The notes under the pieces: model-generated
The model's input: the letters and a program-made list of their open reading frames with translations, nothing else
Told to the model about the DNA's origin: nothing
Database searches by the model: none
Made by a program: the position numbers and the translations under genes
Shown: positions 36,749 to 48,495 of the stretch, one piece after another
How the letters are laid out: every line of letters starts with the position of its first letter
How positions within the stretch are numbered: the stretch's first letter is position 1
From: Eucalyptus grandis
Taxonomy: Eukaryota; Streptophyta; Magnoliopsida; Myrtales; Myrtaceae
Direction of reading: 5' to 3'
Length of the DNA: 64,000 nucleotides
Assembly: GCF_016545825.1 (NCBI RefSeq)
Contig: NC_052615.1
Location: 37,845,516 to 37,909,515 of the forward strand

Positions 36749-39106
36749 TTAAGATATCTGTATGGGAGAATTGAGCTGCAAGAATCGGGCGAGATCGGAA
36801 TCCGGCAGGTTGAGCGGGGGCAGGGAGAACTGGCTGATCGTCGAGCTGCCTTTCCTCATCTCCTGCATCGTCCTCAGCGCGACCACGGTATTCCGGAAGA
36901 TCCCTTCTCCGGGCACGGAGTCGGAGACTCCTGCCGCCTCCCCGTCGGGCCTCGCCATCTCGTGCACCTCCATGGGGAAAACCGCGTCGATTGTGCTCTC
37001 GCATTCCTTGATCAGCTTCGACACAAGGTCGGTCGTGAAGAAGGGCTGCTCCAGGACCTTCTGTATGAACGGCAGGCGCAGCAGCCCGCCCGTCTGCTTG
37101 TCGTACTTCTTCAATATCTTGGCCAGCCCTGCAATAACGCACATTAGTCGAGCGGGTTCAACGATTGGCATCGCATCTAATTCATGCGATCGCTTCTCGA
37201 TGGAAAAGGGTCCGTGCTGGATTCGAGCGCCTACCTGTGTAGTTGATGTTGCTGTAGTTCATCAGCAGCACCATCTCGCCGTGGAAGTCGACGATGTCCT
37301 TCCTGATCTTGGTCATCTCCTCCTTGTAGAGCTTCTCCGAAGGGTGACTTCCTTTCTCTCCCCAGGTTCTAATCACTTTCTGGATCCTCTGCTGAAGCTC
37401 CTGTGAATTCAATCATCTCGAGACGATTACTTACATTCGTTAAACTTGGACACGTTGGTGGGGCGGCCACGCCATCTCTCGACGTGAAAATGGCCGCTCG
37501 CTCACATGCCCTCGATAAGTTAAAAACAGATGAATGCTGTCATATCGTTCTTAAGCGGGAAAGAATGGAGATTTTGGTCTCAGTTTCAGTACAGACATGG
37601 CTTACAGGGGACATGAACAGCTAAATAGGCGTTTCAACTCGGACAAATCTGGTCGGGATTGTCAGGCTTGACTTAGTCTGTCCAATCGAAACCTCATCCG
37701 CAGATCTGCTATCGAAACAAACCCACGACGGCTCTGATCGTCCGTTGAATAGATCAAGATCGGAGTAATTTTCGTAATGGGGAGATATCTAACTTGTGCT
37801 ATGTTTCTTATGGGCGTTTTCACCAAATTGCTATAGTGTACACTTTCATTATGGGAATGCGAGAGTACTCATCAGGTGGGGTTTTCAAATTGGTTCTGAA
37901 ACCGAGAAGATTGTCTCCTTTGGGTTTTATAGTAGTTTAATCTATTTACCTTCTTGGACATGTTTATGCTTCCTTGAGGCAGAGAATGGATTCGGCGCGT
38001 ACTTCGGAACCCCCAATACGACCGGCGTCTACAGTCAACGAGTCAACTTAGACGACCGCGCCGATACGGTAGACCCCACACACATGACTTTAGCAGTCTA
38101 ATAAGACTTGTACACTTATGTTGTCAAGTTAGGTTCTGAAAGACTCTTACAGTCAACGAGTCAACTCAGCCAACCTTATTGATTTTGTGGATCCCAAGTA
38201 TGATTTGGCGGTCGTATTGAGATTTATTTATCTCGGCCGTCGAGTTAGACCGTTAACCGAAGACGAATATTCTACGGTCGAAAGCCGAAACAATGCGTTT
38301 TTTTTTCCTATGCCGAACCTCACATGCATGCCACTGAGTTCGTCGCATCTAAAATCGACCAAACCCAAATGGCAATCACTTTCTGAACATGTATAAATTC
38401 CCACGATCAATCGGACCATACTAACTTTATGCGGGGGACCCCACCGACGACCAGTGTAACGTGTCGTGGGGCCGGTCCGCGCATGCCGTGACGTCGCATC
38501 GCACCTTCGACAGCGGAAATGGACCGCCGCCTAACATAGTATCATATACTACAATCAGCTCACCTAATTTCCTCCCCTACTAATATCTCGACCCGTCCTA
38601 ACAGCCATCTCAGCTCGGCCAGATGCTTCACTAAGTCGAAATGCAACAGAATAGAACCGAGTCACCGAGTTTCCCAATGGGTCAACTCACAGCTGACTCA
38701 GCCAACTCGCCCCCCCCAAAAAAAAAAGAGCAAATAATAATTGTCGTTTTCTTCGAAATCAGGCAATACCTATGTACAAAGTCGCCCGTGCCGGCGTAGA
38801 AAATCAGGAGCAGGATCGAAGGAGAGAGAGAGAGAGAGAGAGAGAAGAACTCACCCTGTGCCGGATGATGAAATCCTCCTCCTTCTCGACGAAGAAGGAG
38901 TTGAACTTCTCGATCTCGCCGTGCAGCAGGTACATGAACTCGGCCTCGGCCTTGCCGTACTCGGCGCCAGCCTGGCCCCCCAGCCTGGTCGGGGCGGAGG
39001 AGATGAGCCGCACCAACTTCTTGAGCTCCTTGTAGGACAAGAACTTGTCGCACCACCCGGGCAATGTCTCCTGGATCTGCTGCTTCAGCCGCTTCCCGAA
39101 CTTCAT
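36749..39106 (-). CDS. SPX: SPX domain protein (phosphate-starvation signalling)
   Basis: Three exons: 39106-38855, 37400-37235, 37128-36749. Junctions are CACAGG|GTGAGT...ACAG|GAG (phase 0) and ACAG|GTAGGC...TGCAG|GGC (phase 1). They sum to 798 nt, or 265 aa. The ATG at 39106 is chosen because SPX proteins begin MKFGK; the frame open to 39115 would start at TTG. The SPX domain covers residues 1 to about 160: [16 protein letters not shown], then YKELKKL, then [17 protein letters not shown], then [18 protein letters not shown]. Its Lys/Tyr/Lys surface binds inositol pyrophosphates in the family. The C-terminal 100 residues have no EXS, MFS or RING domain, so this is the short SPX1-3-type class, closest by eye to SPX3. 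In the family these nuclear/cytosolic proteins bind PHR1-type MYB factors and block them when phosphate is ample. Intron 1 is 1.45 kb and begins beside a GA repeat. Confidence 0.95.
38822..38845. repeat. (GA)n microsatellite in SPX intron 1
   Basis: GA tract about 9 bases inside the 5' end of intron 1 (CT on the coding strand). Confidence 0.85.
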
Positions 39107-39185
39107 CGGATCCAACTAGCGGGCAAGTCGATCGAGCCGAGCTAAGGATGGAGGGCGAAAGAGGGGGGCGAAAGTACGTGCGAAT

Positions 39186-39233
39186 GAGAGAGAGAGAGAG
39201 AGAGAGAGAGAGGAGGAGGAGGAGGAGGAGGAG
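39186..39233. repeat. (GA)n then (GGA)n microsatellite in the SPX 5' leader
   Basis: Reads as CT and TCC repeats on the coding strand, between the TATA box and the ATG. Pyrimidine-rich leaders of this type are common in plants. Confidence 0.85.
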
Positions 39234-39246
39234 AGGTGGGGAGGTG

Positions 39247-39254
39247 TTTTTATA
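39247..39254 (-). promoter_or_regulatory. TATA box of the SPX gene
   Basis: TATAAAAA on the minus strand, about 140 bp upstream of the ATG. This predicts a transcription start near 39220 and a leader of roughly 110 nt. Confidence 0.7.
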
Positions 39255-39322
39255 AGTGTGTGTACATGAGACATATAATGAAGGAGCTGAGGGAGGGGGG
39301 TTTAGTAAAGAATATTTAGAGG

Positions 39323-39330
39323 GCATATGC
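39323..39330. promoter_or_regulatory. P1BS (PHR1-binding site), GCATATGC
   Basis: A perfect match to GNATATNC and a full palindrome, about 70 bp upstream of the TATA box. SPX1-3-type genes are known PHR1 targets induced by phosphate starvation through this element. Confidence 0.75.
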
Positions 39331-39402
39331 TTGGCGTGATGAAGTGGCGAGTAGAAAAAGTGGCATATATGAGGAGTCGTTGGAGTCAGAGAATTCCCGC
39401 AA

Positions 39403-39410
39403 GCATATTC
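39403..39410. promoter_or_regulatory. second P1BS, GCATATTC
   Basis: Second perfect GNATATNC match, 80 bp further upstream. Two sites on one short promoter strengthen the reading that this SPX gene is PHR1-controlled. Confidence 0.72.
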
Positions 39411-41259
39411 GGTTACTAGAGAGTCGCACTTTAAGACTTGGGACGCAGACAGCGTAATAGCCGAGCGACTTTCCTCGGGGGCCTGCGCAAAAGGGGCCAA
39501 AAGGCCCCCCTCCGCTTCAAAAAAAAAATAAAAATAAAAACCCCCCAAACTGTACTCGCCGCCGCGACACGTTTACTTTAAATTTTATAAACTCTAAACT
39601 TGTAGATGCATTTATCCCGAACCGTGAGACACACACACAAAAAAAAAAAAAATAAAAGGGGGAGAAAAATCTCGACGGAAGATAAATCTGTGCAGCTCCA
39701 CAAGCCTAAATTTGGGAATTTTTGTGGCGTAAAAAATAGATTTCCGGATAAAGTATGTCGCGTATACACAAGCCTGAGGATTTCCGTGTGGCAAAGAAAA
39801 AAGGAATCCGGGACAAATGCGTCTGTCTGGACTGGATGGCTTAGAGTTTCGGTGGCTTTCACGCTGAACGGTAATTCCCAACATGGGGCCCAAAACCCTA
39901 GCGGCGGAAGGTGCTCGGGCCACGGGGTCATCGGGGGCGGGGCCCGCCGGGGAGGCGCGCCCGTGACGGGTGGGGGCGCGGAGCGTGCAGGGGGCGTGGG
40001 GGGCATGATTTTAAGGAATCTACTGAGAATCTTCCATTTGGAGAAATTCAAGAAAATTAGTTTTTATAATTGAAAGTTGGTGACCGAAGCAAGGAAAGAC
40101 CCACATCCGGGAATTATCTAACATTTTTTCTTTTTTTCCTTTTTTTTTGTGTTCCAAGTAAGAGGTCTGGGAAAGCAACCAACCCTCGGGGTCATTGGTT
40201 CGAAAGCGGGGCCACCCCGGGATTTGGGCAAAGGAAGCTTCCTTAATGTTCAAGTGGAAGCAGCAAAGGATGCATGAAAACAAGCATAAAAATGTCCAGG
40301 GCGCTTTTCGGTCACGAGGCTTTGCTTGTCAAAGGCAAATACGTCCTCCGCCCGGGGTCGCGACCCATGATGGAGCCTCACCAACCACTATGGGAATAAA
40401 AGGAAAGAGAAGGAAGAAGAGGAAGAGAAAAAGAACAAAGAACGAAAAAAAAATCGTAATAAAATAAAATTATTATTAAAATATGTCTATATTAGTGTCA
40501 GGTGAATGGACGAATTAGCCAGATGGATTGAATTAACACAACTGCAAAATGATCATGATTGAATTGATTAAAAAAAATGGCTTAGGATTGAATTGGAAAA
40601 ATTATAATGGATTTAAGACTTTTTTTGGTAATTTTCTATCTTTTCCATGTTGCATCATGTGTAACAACAAGAAGGGATATGGATGCAGACAAAAGTAAAT
40701 TCAAAAGATTCGAGAGAACTGATTTTTTTTTGGCAATTTAATTAGATTTTTTTGCCGATACTCATTTATCAGACTAATTCTTTTTCACTTTAGTTTTACA
40801 TAACCAATTGATTAGATAAGAGAAATCGATAGAATAAGGATAAAAGCTACTTTCTACAAAAGTACGAGCTTCATCTTCTTATTTAGACTGCATATTAAAA
40901 GAGTAAATACGCACTATTGTTAGCGGTTTCAAAATTTGACACGTGACATGATATTTAATAACCCATTCTATACACACCCACTAGTGGATACATATTAACT
41001 GGGATAAATATTATTGTGAACGATAATATTAAAGCTTCCTGAATTCGATTTGTCACATATAAGTGCATTCGACGGAGTTGGAATGATTTTTTTTTGCAAA
41101 TTTCGATTCAATTGCGCAGTACTTTTAAAGGGGTATCAACAAAGTAAAATCCGAAGCCATAAAAGACACATGATATAGATAAGTTGGCCGAAAACAAAAA
41201 AAACAATTTTTTTTCTTTGATTGGATTAACAAACTAAAAGAGGTAAAAAAAATTAAAAG
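39411..41259. other. intergenic, no gene supported
   Basis: Includes a GC-rich island at 39885-40010 with 'aaaccctagcggcgg', which has the look of a promoter or leader but no attached coding frame. Also a family-B-like fragment near 40480-40640 ('aatggacgaattagcc', 'aagactttttttggtaattt'), and AT-rich sequence. Confidence 0.4.
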
Positions 41260-41850
41260 AAAAAAAAAGTTGTAGGAAAAATCTTATGTCTGTTGAGAAA
41301 AAGAAAATAAAGAATTTTACGAAGAAATGAGAAAAAGAACAAAAGAACAAAAAAAAAAAAAAAAAAAAAAAATCGGCGCCCCCGGCAAATTCAATCTAAA
41401 CCGAGGATAAACCTTGTCCCATGGCAGCTATTCTCAATCATATTCTCTAACGAGAACAATTCACTTTATCAACCTGATGATATTCTTTCTCACATGCTTA
41501 TTGTACAAAGAAACAAATTAAAGAATGTCTTAGAGCATATACACAAGGATGACGTCATATTGCCGACCAAACCTTCTCCGCTTGCCCCGTTTAGCTAAAT
41601 TCCATGGTTAGCAAACAAATCCTAAATGCCATCAATTGTTGTTGAGGTTTGTGTTCTTCTTGTGGTCAGCTATTGAAAGTGGGCATCACAAGATAACCCG
41701 ATCTAGCGTTGTGAATACAAGAAAGAATTATTGAGAGAACTTTAGAATCCAATATCGAAGCGATTACCTCGAAACAAATTACTAGAACAAGCTACATTAC
41801 AAAACTAGAAAAGCAAATCTTGCTTTTCATGTGGGGTTCTTGTAATTTTG
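41260..41850 (+). repeat. dispersed direct repeat, unit 1 (about 0.55 kb)
   Basis: Colinear with 43680-44240. Shared words include 'attttacgaagaaatgag', 'accgaggataaaccttgtcc', 'cagctattctcaatcatatt', 'tgacgtcatattgcc' and 'ccttctccgcttgcccc'. A run of 24 A lies at 41349-41372. Short open stretches exist (ILSHMLIVQRNKLKNVLE), but the frame breaks quickly and I do not recognise the family. Confidence 0.65.
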
Positions 41851-43679
41851 TAGGAGAGAAAAAAAAATGCGAACCTTGTAATGGCATCTTATGTATATTA
41901 ATTGTTTATTGGGTTAATATTACAAAAAAAAAAAACTCAAACTAATATATATATGACACATTTAATTCAAATTAATTTTTTTTACAACGAAAAACCTCAA
42001 ATTGGTACAATTGTGATAAATTTATCCACTATTAATTTTCATTACATTAAATTAATATCACAAAAAATCGCAAACTGATATACTTGTAACAAACGGATGG
42101 CAAAACTTCAAACTAGTAAACCCATCAATTGCCAAGTGTCATCTAATTCAGCAGAACCAACGGAGGGTAAATTTGTAATAGGTGTACAAATTTGGAGTTT
42201 TTTTTATTGTAAAAAGTATTAGTTTGATAGAAATTTATCACAAGTGTATTAATTTAGAATTATTTGTTCTATTAACCCTAGTTTCTTCTAGCTTTCCAAG
42301 ATGGCTCTTCTTTTTATCAAAAAAGCAAATACAACACTATTATAAATAACAAACGTTTGTGGAAAAATCACAGTGAATCGTGACCACATATTTTTAAACA
42401 AAGCATAAAATGGTGATTTAAAAGGTTGACATATATAAAATTGGGGAAACGTGATCAAAAGTGTCATAATTTTTGTACAATACTTACTTTGGTAACATAA
42501 CTTTTCAATTATTACTTGAATGCTATAATTTTTTTATAACAAAAGATTTTTTTTTTTAAGTGACATTGGTGATTTTCCTTACTTGAAAATTAACGTGGCA
42601 TTAGTTATGAGATTGCGTGAACATTTTATTAATGTTATGATATTTAAGAGATTGATTGAAAAATTAGGACACTTAACATCATATAAAAGTTACGATACTA
42701 ATGGTACTCTTAACCCCATAACAATCATACAATCACATAAATCTCTTTAAATGTTAGAATTTAAGATTACTTTGAATTATCAACTATCTCAATTTATTTA
42801 TTCAAATAAGACAAATTTCACTTTGCCATGCTTCTATTGTACGGATGTTAATTTAGTTATAAACATTTTAATTTGATCAATTTAATCTAAACATTTCCAC
42901 AACTAGCTAATCGAGTCTACCTGGCCAATATTGGCTAGAATTACTAATATGGGTATTGGCCATCTTATGTGGCACAATTAGTGCTCACATGAATAATTTC
43001 TACAATATATTTTTTTAATTTTTTAATTTTTTATTATTTGATTATCTTTATTATTTTTTTCTTTTTTATTTTCATTGTGGAAATGAGGGCTAGCAAGCCC
43101 TTGTTGATCGCTGACAAGTAGCCAACCTGGGTCTCACCAACTGTGATGCCTTTACCCAAATCTAGGTGAGGGTAGCCTAGCCCATGGCTTATGAGGTCTC
43201 AATGGCCTCACTTAGGGTACTTGGTTGCGACCTTCTTAGTGATGAACTACTAAGAGAAAGCTAATGATTACTAAGCAAGCACTTAGCGCAAACTCTCGCA
43301 AGTCTATACCAGTCATAACTTTGGGGGTTCTAATTTAATTACCTAACCATGCAAATCAATTAATTTTAGATACATCACTAATTTATCATGGGCGACTAGA
43401 AATTTAAATAAAAATGTGGAAGAAAATTTTATTTCTACAAACCAAAGATTTCATGAATACGGGAACTTAATTACATGAAATAAACATAATGCTCTTTTCA
43501 ATTATTAAATTTTATTTCGAAAATATTATTCTTATCAGTTTTTGTTAATTCCAACCTTAAGCCATTAATATGCTATGTGTGATTATGTGGGTGGCGAACG
43601 TGCAATGATGAATTACCGTAAAATCTAAGTGACATGCGAGCCATATCATAATTGGAAAAATTAAGAAGGAAGTCGAAGG
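41851..43679. other. sequence between the two direct-repeat units
   Basis: AT-rich, no gene. Contains a truncated family-B repeat at about 42840-43240 ('tcgagtctacctggccaata', 'gcccatggcttatgagg'). Confidence 0.4.
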
Positions 43680-44240
43680 AATTCTTCTGTCAGTCGAGGA
43701 AAAAAAGAAAAGATAAAATTTTACGAAGAAGCGAAAAAGAAGAAGAAAAGAACAAAGTAAAAATAAAAAAGGGGTTCCGGCGCCACCAGCAAATTTAATT
43801 TAAACCGGGTATAAACTTTGTCCCAAAGCAGCTATCCTAATCATATTCTCTAACAAGAACTGTTGATTTTGTCAAACTAATGATACTCTCTGTCATATGC
43901 TTATTGAACAAAAAAACAAATTAGAGAATGTCTTAGGCATATACTCAAGAATGACGTCATATTGCCAACCGACCCTTCTCCGCTCGCCCCGTCTGGCTAC
44001 ACGCCACGGTCAGAAACAAACCCCTAAATGGTATTTGTTGTTGGACCATCGAGCCCATCAAATCTCCGTTGAGGTTTTGTGTTGTTCCTGTGGTCATCAA
44101 TTGAAAGTGGACTTCACAAAATAATACGATCTAACAAGGTGATTACAATAAACAAATTGTCGAGAGTCTTTGGAATCTGACATCAAAACGATTATTATTT
44201 TCGAGCTACATCACAAAACTAAGCCGAAAAAAATGATACT
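43680..44240 (+). repeat. dispersed direct repeat, unit 2 (about 0.55 kb)
   Basis: Partner of 41260-41850, roughly 80% alike by eye, in the same orientation with starts about 2.4 kb apart. It also reads CHMLIEQKNKLENVLG in one frame, so both units may descend from a coding segment. Confidence 0.65.
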
Positions 44241-47200
44241 TTTCAAGAAAAAAAGAATGCGAAATCAATTCTTATAGCTTTGCAAGAGGATAAGTGTCAC
44301 GACCCTAATTTTCCAATGTCGGTCAAGGGAAATTATAGGGTTAAGGGGTATTGCCTTAAAGGTGGAGGGTGGGCTCTCTCAATCCCATATTTTGTGCTAT
44401 GTTTAATTCATTTTTAAGTTTGATTCAGCCTATAACATTCTATGTAAAAGGGGAAACACCACAAACTAATTAAAACATGAGAAATTGTCTCACTATCTAT
44501 GCAATTAGAAACCATTTAGGATTGGAGACTTGATTATGTTAATAGTGTATCTCTTACTTGGTAGATACGTTCATATAAATGATCAAACATTCTTTGTTAA
44601 CAATTATGAACCTAAAGGTCATTCAATGTCACTAAAAGTTCATGCCATGATTTTTAAGAATTTATTATGATTCTAAAGCTTTCTCTAAACATGCTAAAAG
44701 AAGGAAAAAAAAAAAAACAGTCAATGTATCGAAAATGCATGAACTAAATACTCAAGTATCGAAAATGCTTACAGTAAGATATGGAAAATAAAATCCGATA
44801 CTCATTAGAAAGAATTTACATAGCTTTGTTCTAAGCTCTGAGATAGCAACTCTATGAGTTAAGTTCAAATTGAATTTAATTTCCCTTCTAAAAGGATCAA
44901 CCTTCTAAAACCCCTAAACTAAAGGTCAAATTCACCAATTGGAACTAAGCTTGCTTTAATGCTAAAACTTAAATTTTAATAAAGATCTACAACTTAAATT
45001 TTAATAAATATCTACTACTCAGCATTTTCTAATTTTTAATGATTTTTTTGTTATTTATTTAGACAAATATTTATATTTTCGAAAATTGGGACTCGGGCCT
45101 GGATTTCAACTAAAGCCACAACAAGCCCTAAGCCCAGCTTTGAAAATTGATCCATCTAAACCAAGAACCTCATGAATCTCGAAGCCCAACTCTCGTTATA
45201 GCTAAATTTAGCCCAAACTCAAGCCTGAATTCACCTAGAGAAGGGTCTAAGCCCAGATTATGATCTTCTCCTCAGCAGTTCACTAACAGTCCACGTCTAA
45301 TTCCATCTCGAATCGATAATGATACGCTCCGCCGTCGGCCACTTCCAGTCACCGGACTGATGCCGACGCTCCCACTGCATTAACGGCCACCACTGTAGAA
45401 GGCCGAACCCCCAAAATTTGTGGGCACAGCCAGAAAATGACTTAAGCAAGCAAATATTGCAGTAGAAGAGTTTAAGGTTCGCATCAAAAAGCTCATGGTC
45501 ACCCCCTCGCGGACGAAAACCATCAAACGCCCCGAACGTCAATTTCTCCGTAGGACAAAAAGAACGAAAGGAATACGGTCAGATTCAATCTCGGTGGCAA
45601 AGAAATTCGACTGAAATCAGGTTTTGGATTCAATGAAATCATTCTATCATATAGTCCCCGTCCATATACGTCTAGAGCGAATGAAAATCAGAGAGGCATA
45701 TGTACGAAATCAGTTCGGGATTTTCATCGAACAGGGGGGCATGTGACTGAACAGGGAGAATGTTTCAGTCATTTTGTTTAGCCGGAATTGTACTCGCAAC
45801 AAAATATCTTGCACTGAAAATAATTCTTCAGCTTTTTTAAAGGAGATTAAGGTCCTGTGCTAACTCCGGAGAGAATATATCACAAGCACCAGCGAAAGGA
45901 GTCAACACTTTCAGATTTAAAATTGAATCATACAAACTCAAACTGTGCCGAAATTTAATTAACAACGAGGTCTAGAAAATACAAACCCGATGGGGTAACC
46001 AAAACGTGACTAGATTCTAGTGGAATTTAATTCACGACACAATCTAAAAATGTGAAAGCAACGATATTATATCTGAATTTAATTGACGACAAGAATTGGA
46101 GAACTATAGCTAGGAAAATTAAAAGTATAATGTAGGACAGTTAAAAATAATTGAAAGGTGACATTTGGTTTGATTTGTATAGGGGCTTCTTTGATTGACA
46201 ACTAGCAATATTTACAATGGTTTTAAAGTAACCACCTTTTGATGGTTTTTAGCAGTTGCGTTTCATCGAGTAACTCTTGTCGATTACCTCTATGTTCCTA
46301 TATCTCCACAAACTTTGCTCCCCTGTTTTCCAATTCTGAACTGATCCATGATCTTCTTTCTTATAATGATGATTGTCCCACGATCTTACTTTTAAGTAAT
46401 AACTGTTCCCTCTGAGCATACATACCCTTGACCCTAACTGTCTTGTCCTTTCCAAATTTCAAAACTGCTCTTCAATGTCCTTCTGATAATCACACATCGC
46501 GGATGCTTGTCTTGACAAGTGACAACTACCGACTATCCATCACCCAAGCTCAAGCTAGTCTCAAGTCAGACATCCATAGTCAACTAATCAAGCTTTGAAC
46601 GAATTAAATTTCCATTCAAACGGAAAAGCACACTCTCGGTTACCTCCCTCATTCTCAAAACAGGGCGTTTTCAAGGGAATTACCTTGTTGATGAAGGCAG
46701 CTAATGCAACGGTTTGGCGACTCGAAGAGAGAAGCCTCTAAATGCTTTACTGACCGAAATCAGGATTTATAGAAGAGCTCCGAATGAGATCACCGCTCTT
46801 TGAATTCTTTAGCTGCAAAATAGGGGGGAGCAGGACCGCGAATGTGCAACTTTTGAATGGCGAAGACATGCGGCGACGAAGGCTCACGGCGCCGGAGGGG
46901 AGCACTGGAGAAGATCTTTGAAGCCACGGCGTGGGTACCAATCGCCGGAAGACGGAATGAAGACTATTACTATTTACTCCAGCTCCTCCGTGAATGAAAT
47001 TCCGGAATGGTGATATAACTTGCGATGGTGGAGACAAAATCCGATGACAATGGACGATGGTGAAGGTATAACATCAGTGCTTTGTAAGAGGAAACCGGTA
47101 ACAAGAGTTGATCCTCCCAAAACCATTTTTTTCCTCCTCCTTTGGAATGAAAGAGTTGCCCCTCTTGAACGTCCAAAACCCTCCTTTTTTAAACGAGCCG

Positions 47201-47810
47201 TCTTTTTTCTTTTTCTTCCCCAGCCGCCACTTCCCCCCAGATGGAATAACCTAAGTTTTATCGAGGATTTTATGTGGTCACGTCAAGTGACGCGATCTTG
47301 AAGGGCGTAGGTTTGAGTAACTCAAATTCTTTGATGCCAAGTATGGTACTCTAAACGGTTGATCGGTTCTTTAAGGCTAAAATTTCTTTAATCGAACCCG
47401 AGATCTTTACATTTCTTTGTCCCTAAGTCAAATTTCTAAAATGAAGATTATAAATGAAATGATGCAAAATTACTAATAAAATGCAACTCTACTAATTTCT
47501 ACATGCAATTGAGATACTAAGGACACTTAGCTAATAATTTTTTCTTTTGTTAAGAAATGAGACTCGTCATGATTGTGTATCTTGAATCTTCTAACTTTGA
47601 CTGTCAAAAAAACTCAAGGTGTCAACAATCATCATTAGCAAATATAAGCATAAATTACCATGAATATTTTTATATTTTACTTTGTGTTATAAATCAAATA
47701 CAACAGTGCTCTAATTCTCAATCATTTTGAAAAAAAAAACCAAAAAGATGGGAATGAATTGTGACGACATATTTACTAAACAATGGACAAAATTGTGATA
47801 AAATTAATTT
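44241..47810. other. intergenic, no gene supported
   Basis: AT-rich with a few open frames of 68-96 codons (for example around 45300-45540 and 46750-47300) that lack any family motif and overlap in several phases. Confidence 0.4.
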
Positions 47811-48495
47811 TTGGGAATTGTTTAAAAAGTTTTAAAATTATTACTTTTTGTCAATTTAGTTCTAAACTTGCGCCAAATAAGTCTTAAATCTTTTCAAGTT
47901 TGTCAATTGTGTTTATCTAGCTGTATTTGGCTGAAAATCACTAACATGAATCCTAGTCACATGAATAAATTTTACTAATTTTTAGATTTTTTTAGAGTTT
48001 TTTTTTTATTAAGTTTTGTTTTTTTTTTCCTTTCCTTTTTTGTCCCTTCTACTTTTGCTGGGTCTCGGCAATGATCAGCGGTATCAATAAGGGTTGACCT
48101 TGCTAGAAGCTAATGAGGGTTGGCCTCACCCACTTTAGGACAGGCTCACCCTTGCCAACTTCAAGCAAGGCTCGAGGGCAAACCTCATGTGACGCCGGTG
48201 AGGTTACCCCTTGCTAGCATTGAGCAAATTTTAGGGGCTGCATGTTTTCGTTTCTTTTTCCTATTTAAGAACAAAAATTTTGTTTTTTTGTTCCTCGGAA
48301 CAAAAAACGAACAGAAGCGCGTTTGTTTGTGTTTTTGTTCAAAATCTGATTTTTTGTTCCCGGAACACAAAAAGAACAGAAATGAGAAACAAAAAAAAAA
48401 TTGTTTCTTGTTCCAGAAACACTTTTGAAGAAACGCTTCCTTCTCTCTCTTCTCTTTTCTTATTCTTTTTTCTTTGGCTGGTCGCCGGCCTCGGC
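47811..48495. repeat. truncated family-B then family-A type repeats
   Basis: 47811-48230 matches family B order ('ttgtcaatttagttctaaac', 'cctagtcacatgaataaa', GC-rich 'ggttgacctt' core). 48233-48495 resembles the left half of a family-A element, reaching the 'ggctggtcgccggcc' core. It is then cut by the left edge of the caulimovirid-like array at about 48496. Confidence 0.45.

Noticed and set aside
36762..37406. 214-codon plus-strand frame
   Set aside because: Antisense of SPX exons 2 and 3 in GC-rich coding sequence.
38682..39548. 288-codon minus-strand frame
   Set aside because: It runs through the SPX exon 1 region in a different phase and through simple repeats. The SPX frame is the one with family motifs.
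39578..40073. Overlapping 103-157 codon frames in a GC-rich island
   Set aside because: Gly/Pro/Ala-rich low-complexity translation and no start or splice context.
40130..40390. Minus-strand SINE suggested by a T run and 'tttcgaaccaatgac'
   Set aside because: The B-box-like word is present, but no A box at the right distance and no target duplication were found.
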